DNA from: Russula earlei
Lineage: Eukaryota > Basidiomycota > Agaricomycetes > Russulales > Russulaceae
Direction of reading: 5' to 3'
NCBI GenBank assembly: GCA_025769875.1
Contig: JAGFNK010000041.1
Coordinates: forward strand, 62,001-126,000
DNA: 64,000 bases
The notes beneath the pieces were generated by a model. The model saw only the letters and a program-made list of their open reading frames with translations. It was not told the origin of the DNA and searched no databases. Below, in pieces: positions 11,879-22,133 of the stretch (position 1 is its first letter; the number at the start of each line of letters is the position of its first letter). The position numbers were made by a program, and so were the translations under genes.

Positions 11879-12022
11879 ACAAGTTTTAATTTCATGCCTA
11901 TGGCATGGCTTGCAAGCTGCTACGAAGTGCCAGAGGATGGTTTGCGAGCTTGCTCGCAAGCCATGCTGTAGGCACGAAGTGCAGCTTGCAAGCCATGCCT
12001 TAGGCATGAAATTAAAACTTGT
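11879..12022. repeat. 144-base inverted repeat with 42-base arms
   Basis: The left arm (11879-11920, starting acaagttttaatttc) and the right arm (11981-12022, ending gaaattaaaacttgt) are inverted copies with one mismatch. The centre contains a smaller hairpin (tgcgagc-tt-gctcgca, 11943-11958). The unit lies just beyond the 3' end of the Helitron gene and keeps several CG dinucleotides, unlike its surroundings. Confidence 0.85.
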
Positions 12023-12024
12023 CA

Positions 12025-12037
12025 GGGGCTGCGCCCC
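12025..12037 (-). repeat. GC-rich hairpin, candidate Helitron 3' sub-terminal stem-loop
   Basis: The stem ggggc-tgc-gcccc lies about 230 bases downstream of the helicase stop on the minus strand. Helitrons usually end with a short GC-rich hairpin a few bases before a CTRR terminus. The exact terminus and the A|T insertion site could not be fixed, so this is a candidate only. Confidence 0.4.
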
Positions 12038-12267
12038 CAAACCCCCACCGTCGTTCGCGTGTAATCGCTTGGGTGTGATCCTTTTTTGCTTAAAGCCTCA
12101 TTGCATAATCCCTTTCTTGCTTAAACAGAAAGTAATCAACTCATCACTATGTTTCATCTTTTTCACTTCATAAACAGAGAGGAGATTCATTCTTTGTTGC
12201 AGCTTGCAAAATATATCTCTATGTGGTAAAGCAGAATGAACAATACATACACTGAACATACATCTTG

Positions 12268-14382
12268 TTATAGTAACACTTCACTATATACTATATTCTT
12301 GGTGGAAGCCTCCCTCTTCTCTTCCTCCCAAATCACCTTGATGTTGGAGACAGAGGTCACCCTTGACACCCCAACATAGAATTGCCCATGTGTGAAGACT
12401 GGCTTTCTTAAATCCAACCCAACATGCTTCACAGTCTGCCCTTGAGACTTGTTGATAGTCATGGCAAAGCATACCCTCACAGGGAATTGCCTTCTTGTGA
12501 ATTTGAATGCAACTTGATCCTCTGTTGGTTGGCAAGAGATTCTGGGGATGAAGACCTTCTGCCTTGCATGCTCCCCAGTGATCAGCTCCACCTCCATGAC
12601 CCTGTTCCTGTACCTCTTCAAGATCCCTCTGCTCCCATTACATACCCCAAGTCTTGCATCCAAGTTCCTCAGCACCATCACTGGACAGCCAACCTTCACC
12701 TCCAGTGCAGCAAGAGGAAGTCCAGAGCAGTTGATGGAGTTCAAGTACTCCACTGGATAGTTCAGCATAGCATCATCATCCCCACTCTGTTCAGAAGTGG
12801 GAATGGTGTCTGCACTCTGAAAGACTTGTCCTCTTCCTGGGAACCTCCTAAGCACCTCCTTGTTGATGCTGTCCACATCAGTGTTAAGGCTAGAAAGGAT
12901 GGTGCGCTCTGCAAAGTACTGGGAGGAAGGGTTGCCAGTGTCAAGGCCAGTGTAGATGCTGTCAATGAGAGAGGACACTGTGTTCTGCCTGCACTTCATG
13001 TAGGGGGGAAGATGGATGATAGAGTTGGGATCAGTGTGCTTGCCTTGCCCAACCTCCAGTTGCCACTGTGCAAAGTTGGCCTCAGCTTGAATGCCAGTGT
13101 TGAGGCGCATATTTTGGTGGAGATGAAGCACTTTGATGGATCTCCAGAGGGAGGAGTGCTGTAGGCAGGCACCTACTATCTGAGGCCTTGATCCTTGCAC
13201 AATGACAGGAAGGATCTGCTGAAAGTCACCACCAAAGACAAAGGTAAGTCCACCAAAGGGCTTGTCAGAGCCACAGATGTCCTTGAATGACCTGTCCACT
13301 GTCTCCATCACATGCCTGTGCTGCATGGGAGCCTCATCCCAAATGACCAAGTCAGTAATGCGAATCAGTTCTGCCAAATCTGAGTTTTTGGGGATGTTGC
13401 AGACAGTGGACTCATGGGAGGGAATGGGGATCTTGAAACAGGAGTGTGCAGTGCGCCCTCCTTTGAGAAGGAGTGCTGCAATGCCAGAGGAAGCAACACA
13501 GAGCACAATCTTGTGTTGAGAGCGCAGATGGTAGCAGAGGGTGTTGTAGAGATAAGTCTTGCCAGTACCCCCAGGGCCATGAAGGAAAAAGATCTCCCCT
13601 GTCTTGTTGATGACAGCAGAGGTGATCTCCACAAAAGCAGCCTGCTGGTGATCATTAAGGTTGGCAATAGACTGATCTGCAAGAAGAGCCTGTTCCTCTA
13701 GGTTATACTGGTGCTGCTCCTGAATGAGGGGATTCCCTGCAATGGCCCCCCAGTTCTCCACAAACTGAGGCATGCTTGGCCAATCCTGAAGTCTCTTGGC
13801 AGAGTGGGAGAGGAGGAGGTCAATTTGATAGAGGCCATAGTCCTTGACCTGTTCATCAGTTGGCTCTGGGATGTTGAGATGCTGCTGGAGCTGGTATTTG
13901 AGGTCATCACAGATAGATGGCCAGAATCTGTCCCAAAGTGCCCTAGGTTGAGAAGGAATGCAGTCCTTGAGGATGGTGACAAAGAGGTGGCGCAGCTGAG
14001 CACCTGTGCACATATGACTGGCTTCTTCCAAGCATTGCTGCCACTCCTGATCATCTTCTAGAAGACCCCTTGCAATGCAAGCCTCTCTAAAGTAGGGATA
14101 GAGAGTGCCTTCAAATGAGCGAAGGTTTTCAAAGGAGGTTGCACCCTTGACAGAGGTGAGAAGGAGGCGCAGGTAGAAGCGCTCTCCAGAAGTAGGGTGA
14201 GCATGAAACATCCTCCCAATAGCAAAGCCCTTACTCCTAGGAGTCCACCTATGAGAGCCTTTGTTCCAGACCATCTTGGAGGGATAATCCTGATAAAGGA
14301 GATCCAGAATATGAGAGCCCTGTGGAGCAGCAGCATTGGCCTCAAACCATCCAGTGAGTGTGGTATTCTTCTCCTCATTATC
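12268..14382 (-). pseudogene. Helitron PIF1-family DNA helicase domain
   Basis: The open frame covers the helicase half of the Helitron protein. It starts in the conserved linker near KNTTLTGWFEAN (minus strand, about 14,375) and runs to a stop at 12268. Walker A is GPGGTGKT (residues 233-240 counted from the Met at 14274). Walker B-like VIWDEAPM and the FGGDFQQILPV motif follow. Near the C-terminus come NKSQGQT and GVSRVTS, the late helicase motifs of PIF1/RecD-like enzymes. In active Helitrons this part unwinds DNA during rolling-circle transfer. All core motifs look intact. The frame is one step out of register with the Rep half upstream. Confidence 0.9.
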
Positions 14383-14440
14383 CCTAAGATCTTGAGCCCT
14401 AAGATCTTGAGCCCTAAGATCTTGAGCCTAGATCTTGAGA
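14382..14440. repeat. 15-base tandem repeat at the Helitron frame break
   Basis: Three full copies plus a partial copy of ccctaagatcttgag occur. The partial unit has lost one base, which shifts the frame, and a stop (TAA on the minus strand) lies just upstream. The repeat separates the Rep and helicase halves. Confidence 0.85.
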
Positions 14441-16399
14441 TTAGACAACACTCTGCTCCCAAGGAAGATGGACCTGGAGGCGCACCACATTTGGAACCTG
14501 CTCCTGCAGCTCAAAGAGAAAGAGTCTCCACACTGCCTCACAGCTGCTGACATATCTGGCATCCAAGTAGAGCTTGACCTCATCCATGCACCTGCCAAAC
14601 TGCATGGTGGTCCTGTCATGGCCCTTGTAGACATACTTGTAGATGTACTTGAGAGCCTTGACAGAGGCAACAGACTCCACATTGATGTGACACCTGTACT
14701 TCCAGATAAGAAAAGGGGAATGACAGACCACCCATTGGTTTGTGATCTCCTTGCCACCAATGAGATGAGTGTGGCCAGTGTCCCTCCTCCTGGTGCATGC
14801 ATAAGAGTCTTCAGTCACAGAAGTCTCCTCCCTAAAGGGCTTAGGGAAGCCCTTGGAACATGAGCCATTCACCATGCAAGGGGAATTCCTGTTCTGGTTG
14901 CCACAGGGCCTGTGAACCATGAACTTCTTGATAAGCTCAAGCAGCTCAGGATTGTCTTCTCCTGGGAACTCAGAAGACAAAAGGCTGTCTATCTGGTCAG
15001 GGGTGCGCAACTTGGACTGGGGCTGAAGGAAGACAATGATGTGGGCATGAGGGAGACCCCTCTTCTGAAACTCTATGGTGTACAGATGAGCTGCCCAAGC
15101 ACCCAGCAAGCCAGCCTTGATGTCTTTAATAAGGGACTTGAGCTTTGCATGAAACACTCTGACCACCAAGTCAGGGCGCTCATTGGCAGTCTGCCCAGGG
15201 AGAAGAGCAGACTGAACCTCAGGCCACTGAGGATTGGCAGTCATGGTGATAAAGAGGTCACCACCACCATAGAAGCGGTTGATAGCCAAGGCATCTTGTA
15301 AATGCTGCTGCATGTTTCTGGTGCTGCCAGAGAAGCTGGAGGGAAGGATGAATCTCTTGCCCAGTTGGTCTGGGTCAACATCAACATTGGCAGCAACAGC
15401 ATCTGCCAGACCCTTATAGATCTCCACTCTGAGCTTGTTTTGATTCATCCTGATGAAGTTAAGGCGATACTGCTCTGCAACTGCCCATGCCTCACAGACA
15501 TACTCTTGAAAGAGCTTTCCAGAGAGGAAGATGTGAGTGGAGTCAATGTGATGAGGGCGAACATGAAGGCGATAGCGATGAAATTGGGCCAGAGAGACAC
15601 ACTTGTCCTCATTCTGAGCAGGGCCACCTTCTACATTCTCATAAGGAATGTTGGGAAACCATCCTAGCTGGCCAGTGGGAAACAGGAGGACACATCTCAA
15701 GGAGGGATAAAAGGGGTGTGTATCAGATATGTGCTGTAGGTGGCCCTCCCTAAGATGCAAAATAATGTCCTGTGAGTGCTTGGGCTCATCCCCATCACCT
15801 GGAATAATGGCTGCAATCTCATTGATGGCAGCATCAGGAGAATTATAGCGATTCCTATCACATGCAGCATCAAAGTGAAGTGAGAGAGTGCAGTTTTGCT
15901 CTCTAGGAAGGTGGTGAGTCAACTCATAAGCCTGCCTAAACTTCTGGACTGCAGCATGAGAGCGATATAGCATGTCCTGAAGAGTTTGCATAGTGTTTTG
16001 ATTGAGGGCAGAGTTGGAGGGATGAGCCATGTGCACATTAAGGGCCATGTCAGGGTCATAAATGTAGAGCTGTGCATAAGAAGGGACAGCATCAGGCCTC
16101 TCTGGTGGCAAAAGAGACCCAATTCTGTGAATGAGCTCCCCATGCAGCTTAAAGACCCAAGGCCCATGTCCTCCTGCATTAACAGAATGATCCACCTGTC
16201 TTCCCACTGAGGTAAAGGCCAAAGCATTGTTGTAGGAGCGAATATGAAGGCGAAATGCTTTAGAAATAGGATCTTGGCCAGTGAGAAGGTGGTAAAGCTC
16301 AGGGGGACATGGGGTGAAGGGAAGGAAGGGCAATCTTGCCACTAAAGCAACACATGCCAAACTTAGGAGTCCTTGGAGATGAGCTGGCAAGGCGCTCAT
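14441..16399 (-). pseudogene. Helitron Rep (HUH endonuclease) half
   Basis: A frame of 652 codons holds the Helitron-like N domain (about residues 130-360) and the HUH nuclease. The two metal-binding His residues are in GLPHAHIIVF (451 and 453). The catalytic tyrosine region is KYIYKYVYKGH (about 584-594), where Helitrons carry two Tyr. HUH enzymes nick single-stranded DNA and bind the 5' end covalently. The frame ends in a stop right before the 15-base repeat. At its N-terminal side it is out of frame with the zinc-finger exon: FGMCCFSGKIALP continues in the other frame near 16,310. The protein as it stands could not be made in one piece. Confidence 0.9.
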
Positions 16400-17464
16400 C
16401 TAGCCAATGGAATGCTTTGCAGAAAGGGCATTGGATGTCCATATTTTGAAGGTTATGAATAGCCCAGTCAACATTAAAAGGTTGACGTGCAAGAGGCATG
16501 GCTTGAGGAGGTGGCAATATAAGTTGACCCATATCTGGATGCTAAGATTTATATTATATATAGTTTTAGTATAAATAGTCTTTAAAAGGTTTTGAAACAT
16601 ACAGGTAAGGGATCTTCAGGATACATTTGAGGATGAGGAAAAGGAGGAGGACTTGGAGGAGCAGAAGCAGCAGAAAAAGGAGGAGGCAGAGCAGGTGCAG
16701 GAACATGGTGATGTCTGAGCTGTGGATGAGGAGGAAGTGTAGCAAGCCTTGCAGCCAGATCATCTGGCAAGTGGTGATACTGCCTATTAGGATGAGGAAG
16801 AGGAAGAGGAGGTGCAGCAGCCAGATTAGGAGTGGAAATGGAGCCAGAGCCAGATGCATAAATAGGAGCCCCTGCAGCAGCAGAGTTAGAGCCAGAGGCA
16901 GGGGCAGCAGAATGTGACCTTGTAATAATCTGCAACATATAATTATAATAATTGTCTGTCTTATGATTACATTGAACTTACAGGAGGAGGGGCAAGGAGA
17001 GAAGCTGCAGCAGTCCTACCATGACGCTGTAGAGGAACTGGAGTTGGTGGAAGGGCAAGCAACTGAGCAGCCAAATTAGCTGGCAAGTGATGGTAGGTCT
17101 GCCCATGATAAGTAATAGGTGCCCTAGCAGGTTCTCTGCGCTGTTTCAGGACTGCCCAAGGTGCGACTGGCATGCTCAGCTTGGCGTCCAGCAGCCTGAG
17201 ATTGTTGAGGAGATGTGGGAGGAGTGCCAGACATGAAGATTCTGTCACCAAGGAGCAGTTAGTGACAGCTGCTTTATATATGTGGAAACAAAAGATGCTC
17301 CTCCTCAGTCTGTGAATTTTTCTGTGTTGGCCAGAACACTGTTGTGTCCTGCCTCCATATGTGCTTTTAAAGTATTGTATAGTAGCACTGTCTATCCACA
17401 CATGGGCAGAACTCAATGCACAGTGCACCATGGTGGGTCCATGTCTAGAGGGAGCCACCTGCAA

Positions 17465-18850
17465 GTTCCAACACAGCCTATCCTACCCTTGTGAGACACA
17501 GTAAAAGCAAAAAAAGACCTACCTGGGATAGTGATAGGGCTGTGCTGCTGTCAGAGGAGCTCTAGATTAACACCTAGATGGTTGGGTGCATGGACAATAG
17601 CAGATGTTGAGTAATTATCCCCCCATCTACTATAGCAGAAGTTGAGTCATTAGCTCCCCATGTACTATGTGTGTCTACTATAGTAGCGCGCCGCAGTTGT
17701 AGCAAGCCCAAGCGTCAGGGGAGTGACTACCCCCTCCTTGTTATAGACCTAGAAACTGTGCCCCCAACATGGGAGTCTCCAGCCAACCGTTCAGCGGGCA
17801 AATAGTCCCAAGGGCCTACACCTGGGTTCCTACTCCATGGCTGTAATGCCGCATCTGGCTCATATGCAGTAAGGCATACGTTTCCCCAGGCTAGCTACTT
17901 ATACTAAAGTGCACAGGGATGGAGGATTGCTCAGTGTGCTTCTCCCATGCCTGGGTCTCTCACACACCTCACGCAAGGCTTATTAGGCCCCAGCACAGAC
18001 CTCAGGAGGTATCCACCCTCCTGAGCAAGGAGGAAAGTGTGGAGAAAGGCTCACCTTGTTGGAAGTTGTTGTTGTTGAGGTCAAAGGGTGATGGGAAAGG
18101 GTTGCACGTGGCCCTTGACAAACGACACTGGTGAAAATTTTCCATCCGGCCCGCTTAACCAGCTGTTGATGCCCTAAGCCCTGCAAATGGCGCTTGCCCT
18201 CGCACGCGTCGCACTCCTCTTTGGCACAGCAGAGCTCCTCTGCACGCAGCTGGCATTCACCCACTGGGGATCAGGTCAGGAGGATGTCTATAATATCTTC
18301 TCTATCTTGTGCACCTGGCCATCATGGCTGCGAACAAAACTATCACATCACATCAGTGCGTCAGCTCCACCGTGACCCTCGTGTTGCAGCCATCATTGGC
18401 AAGGGGGCAAGGGGCAAACAACGCACCTCAAGAAGTGCCACCACATCTTCTCCAAGCACGCATCGGACGTGCTCTGATCGCAGTCCATTGGGGAGTCATA
18501 TGTCCTTTTCCACGTAGGGGATCGGCATGCCACGCAGCAGCGGCAGCATGCCAGGCGTGCAATCAGACCGCTGTGGTCATTGTGGGCATCCCTCTCCCAC
18601 GGCGTCATCCTCGTCCTCGTCCTTGTCTGTCTTCATTGTCTTCACCACAGCCACCAGTGTCAGCAAGCCATGAACGCATGACACAGTGCAGGTGGTAGTC
18701 CACGATGCGCAGGATTTGGCAGTCGAGGAGGATGTGCAGCTGGGAGAGGGCATGCATCCCTGCATGCCTTGTGCAGGCCGAGGTTCTGCCAGGACACATT
18801 CGGCACCTTCATCAGGCATGTGTGGTCAAAGATCCGGGAAGTCTTCCCTA
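17465..18850. other. Region upstream of the Helitron gene, no recognised gene
   Basis: It should contain the Helitron 5' terminus (TC on the minus strand) but no terminus can be fixed. Several short minus-strand frames (for example within 18,390-18,890) are Cys/His-rich and could be exons of the unrecognised gene whose intron-like repeats lie at 18,850-21,650. No domain is identified. Confidence 0.25.
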
Positions 18851-21650
18851 TACTTGAGAAAAAAGAAAGCACACACACACAAACATGCAAAAATCATGAT
18901 CACGTGCGGCCTCGTGGTGGTTGCTTGTGCCATTCCATGGTCGCAGTCAGTGGTCATGGCCATTGTATTGTGATTGCCACTGTGACAGTGACATAGTCGT
19001 CACCACCACTACTTGAGAGGAAAACAAAAAGTAAAAAGAGAAAGTGGAGGGGAGAAACGAAGGGAAATACATACATGTTGCACGCAGCAGAAAGCGGGGC
19101 GGGAGAGGAGGGAGCAGAGTCATCACCACATCCAGGCCATGCCGTGTCACTGTGAAGATATAGGCTTGTGAAATGGGACAATGGGCTATTGCACTGAGGG
19201 AAGGAAGAGGGAAAAGAGAATGAGAGAACGCGCGAAAATGAAAACAAAACGCACGCCGGTAAAACCCAAAAATCCCTGATCGCGGGAACATTCGAGTGAC
19301 AGGCCAGGTCGCCGCTGTACGCCAAACCCACACCGGGCAAGCGACCGCCAGCGAGCTGCATCATCGGGATCGCCTCGCAGGATAGCTGGACGGACACCGC
19401 CGACTTGGTATTTGCGCTCGAGGTACGTCTATGCTCGGCACGTAGAATCCACTTGAGAAACCACCTGGCAATTGTTTGTTGGTCATGCAGGAAGTGGGGC
19501 GAGAAGGGCAGGAAGGAGGGAAAGAGGGAGAGAAAGTGAAAGAAAAGAGCACACGTGAGTGGTCATGCGCGAAAAATGCTGCTTGCAAAGCGGGGGAGGC
19601 GGGCATCTGGTGTCTGGGAAGAAAGCAGCGTGAGACGTGCAGGACGACATGCATGAATGGAAGAGATATATGGGAGGAAGGGCAGGGAAGGAAAGCGAGG
19701 AGGAGGAGCAGCATCGGCACTGCTGCTTACCCGCGTCGTCCGATCTGTCGGTTGCCTGCGCACGCCGCTGCAAATCCATTCCATCGCTATGGTCCTAGCT
19801 GTGCCGTCTGTGTGAGGAAGGGTTAAAAAAAGTGAGTAGAGAAAAAAAAAAAAAAAAAAAGGAAACACACACCGGGTTCGGTTGCACAGAAGGAGAAGAG
19901 TTTCCATGGCCATTGGTTGTTCTTGTGGTCTTGCGCCGGGAGTCGCCACGCATGCTGGAGTCACTCATGGTGCAGAGGGCATGGCGCGTCAGTGTCTCTT
20001 CTTGCAGATGCCTGCTCCACCTCGCCGTGCGTCGCCTGTCATCCTGTTTTGTGTCAGTGATTGTTGTGATGTGCAGTGTCAGAGTTTTGGTGATGGTTTT
20101 GGGGTCGGAAGAGGGTGTTTACGCACTTTACTCTTCGCAACCTTGTCCGCGAGCGATCAGAGCTCCTTGTGCATGTTCTCGATACTTGAGGGAACTGACA
20201 TGGATAGGAGACTGGAGAGGAAAAGAACAATTCAGAAAACACGAAAGGAAAACAAAAGAAATCACACGCGAATCGGTTCCAGGTGAGCGAAGGATGTGGC
20301 TTGCTTGTGAACAGATGACCGGAGGGGAGGAAAAGAAAAGAAAAGAAAAAACGTTAGAATGCGCATGCACACGAACAACGCAACATGAAGCGAGATGAAA
20401 AAGAAAAAAAAAACGCACACAGGATATTCATGGTTGAACAGGAAAGGCTTCATGGACTTTGTTCTCATGGTTTTGCCCTGGAGGTCCCACACATGCTCGA
20501 AAAGGCGTTTGCGTTCCTCGTTTGTCGACATCTGAGTGAGATTTCCACAAAAAGAAAGAAAGAAAGAAAAAAAAAAAAAAAGAAAAAAAAAGGGAAAATG
20601 CATGCACACAAACACGCGATAATCGCTCCCGCACGCGTTTCTTGCCATCCACGTATCGAGTGAGGGGATTGTACCATCAAGTGTGGAGGGAACTTGGAGC
20701 ACTTGAAGAAAGGGCAGAGGCTATGGGATGGAGGATGAGAGAGCGCGCGTGCAAATGAAAACGAAAAATGCACGGGCGATGAACGTCTTGATGGCTGCGT
20801 CGTACATGTGCACCGCGCGACATCGAGTGTGTCAACGAATGTGCCCGGTCATGGACGCGATCGTGGAGGAGATGGCCACGTCTGCTCTGGAGGGACAGGA
20901 CTGGAGGTGGAAAGCAGAGAAGAGTGACAGAAAGGAAGATGAGCCAATTGCGCGAAGGAAGTCGGGGTTTGGAAGAAGGGTGTTGGAAGGAGAGGGAGAG
21001 CGGATGAGAGAGAGGGCGTGAAAACACGCACCCGCAGAAACATTTGGGGCAGCGACGCCACCCGGTGCTCGGCAGGCCGTGTCACTGTGAGAATCGGTCA
21101 GAGGGAGCATCCAAATGGAAAGAGAGGAAAAAATGCACTGGATAATGGAAAGGAGAGGGGTGAGAGGGTGAGAGAGAGCGAGCGCGAGAACGAAAAGGAA
21201 AAAAAAAAATGCACAGCACGAAAATGAGGCCCCGCGGGAGAGCTCCGGTCACTGGCAGCTTGAGTCTCAGTGAGCGAATCAAGGCAGGGGACAGTGAGTG
21301 GAAGCGGCTTGAAGGGCCCTGCTTGTGGAAGAAGGGTGATGGGAAGGAGAGAGAGGATGAGAGAGCGCGCAACGGAAAAGAAAACAAAAAACGCACAGGC
21401 AAAAATCAGGGCTTGCAGGAAAAGGTGAGTCGCAAGGGAAAAGGGAACTTGTGTGGGACTGGAATGTTGTAGCTTGTAGGGGTCTTGAGAGCCTTGGGAT
21501 TGGGAATGTGGGAAACAGGAGAGGGAAGGGAAAGACGATGAGGGGGAAGGACGTGAAACACGACACGTGTGAAAGAAACGAACGCGTGAAAAAAAAAAAA
21601 AAAAGGAACACGTGAAAAGGGAACGCGCGTGTGCAAGTAAAACGAAGAGG
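18850..21650 (-). repeat. Array of related intron-like pyrimidine-rich segments
   Basis: On the minus strand, similar segments begin GTGCGTTTT or GTGCATTTT, pass through a core close to GCGCGCTCTCTCATCCTC, and end in CAG or AAG. The best cases are 19194-19254 (61 bases), 20702-20773 (72), 21138-21214 (77) and 21322-21396 (75). More diverged segments, mostly GTGTG-initiated, lie at 19465-19554, 19808-19872, 20212-20267, 20304-20420, 20532-20609 and 20901-21031. The stretches between them (30-120 bases) contain short open frames, for example 20531-20421, that do not repeat as strongly. This could be an unrecognised intron-dense gene or pseudogene whose introns share an origin, or a decayed satellite that mimics splice signals. 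Poly-A runs of up to about 20 bases occur on the plus strand. Confidence 0.6.
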
Positions 21651-21774
21651 GAAAAAGCTTACAAATTGCTTACAAACTCTTTGTCATCAACACCTTCCAA
21701 ATGCGGGTGGCTCGTCTCCAACGTCACTTTTATTATTTATAAGTGAGTTAATAACTACTTACCAAATTATATGA

Positions 21775-22045
21775 TCTCTGAAGGGGCATTCCTGCTTCAA
21801 ACATTGTGTGGTGAAAGGGGTGCTCATGCCAGAATGGGCAAATGGGGTAGATGGTGTGCCCATCAACAGAAACATGATAACATTTCTTTTTCATTTTGGT
21901 AGGGGAAAAGGGTAAGTAGTTATCTTATTATTGACTTGCTTATATAAGTCAATTTTATCTGTTAACACGTGATTGAAGCCTCGTTTCTCTTGCTGACACA
22001 ATCACCTTTTATAGTAATTCAACCCACCATGAAAAGTCAAAAACT
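21775..22045 (-). repeat. MULE leader fragment, third copy
   Basis: It aligns over about 270 bases with 9080-9350, sharing 'gaaggggcat', 'ggtagggg-aaaaggtaagtagttat', 'cttatat' and 'aatcaccttttat-gtaattc'. It corresponds to the 5' end of the FAR1-like fragment at 8689-9300, with no coding part left. Confidence 0.6.
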
Positions 22046-22073
22046 GACAGTGGACACAGAGAATTTAATGTGG

Positions 22074-22133
22074 AAAATTGGGAGGCCATTATAATGTTAT
22101 TATATAATAACATTATAATGGCTTCCCAATTTT
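22074..22133. repeat. 60-base near-perfect palindrome
   Basis: The arms start aaaattggga and end tcccaatttt, with centre at 22103/22104. One pair is mismatched (g/t next to the GGCC/GGC step). It has no loop. It sits directly after the MULE leader copy, at the transposon/gene boundary, and could be a tiny foldback element or an insertion scar. Confidence 0.85.

Larger units (their letters stand above)
12268..17464 (-). mobile_element. Helitron rolling-circle transposon, Rep/helicase gene nearly complete
   Basis: A single minus-strand gene layout is visible. The 5' exons (17464-16982, 16929-16603) are Pro/Ala-rich with a repeated YHHLP-x(2)-LAA motif. A zinc-finger exon follows (from 16541, CPFC...CC). 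The Rep nuclease part is at 16399-14441 and the PIF1-type helicase part at 14274-12268. Two introns are clear: 16930-16981 (52 bases, GTAAGT...GCAG) and 16542-16602 (61 bases, GTATGT...TTAG). The frame breaks near 16,310 and again at 14,420-14,440. CG dinucleotides are almost absent. The element copies itself by rolling-circle replication; this copy is probably inactive. Confidence 0.9.

Noticed and set aside
12424..13164. Plus-strand frame of 246 codons
   Set aside because: It is antisense to the Helitron helicase, whose motifs are clear on the minus strand.
19832..20398. Plus-strand frame of 188 codons and overlapping ones up to 21,472
   Set aside because: They consist of Lys/Glu/Arg runs from purine-rich repeats and poly-A. 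The minus strand explains them as intron-like pyrimidine tracts.
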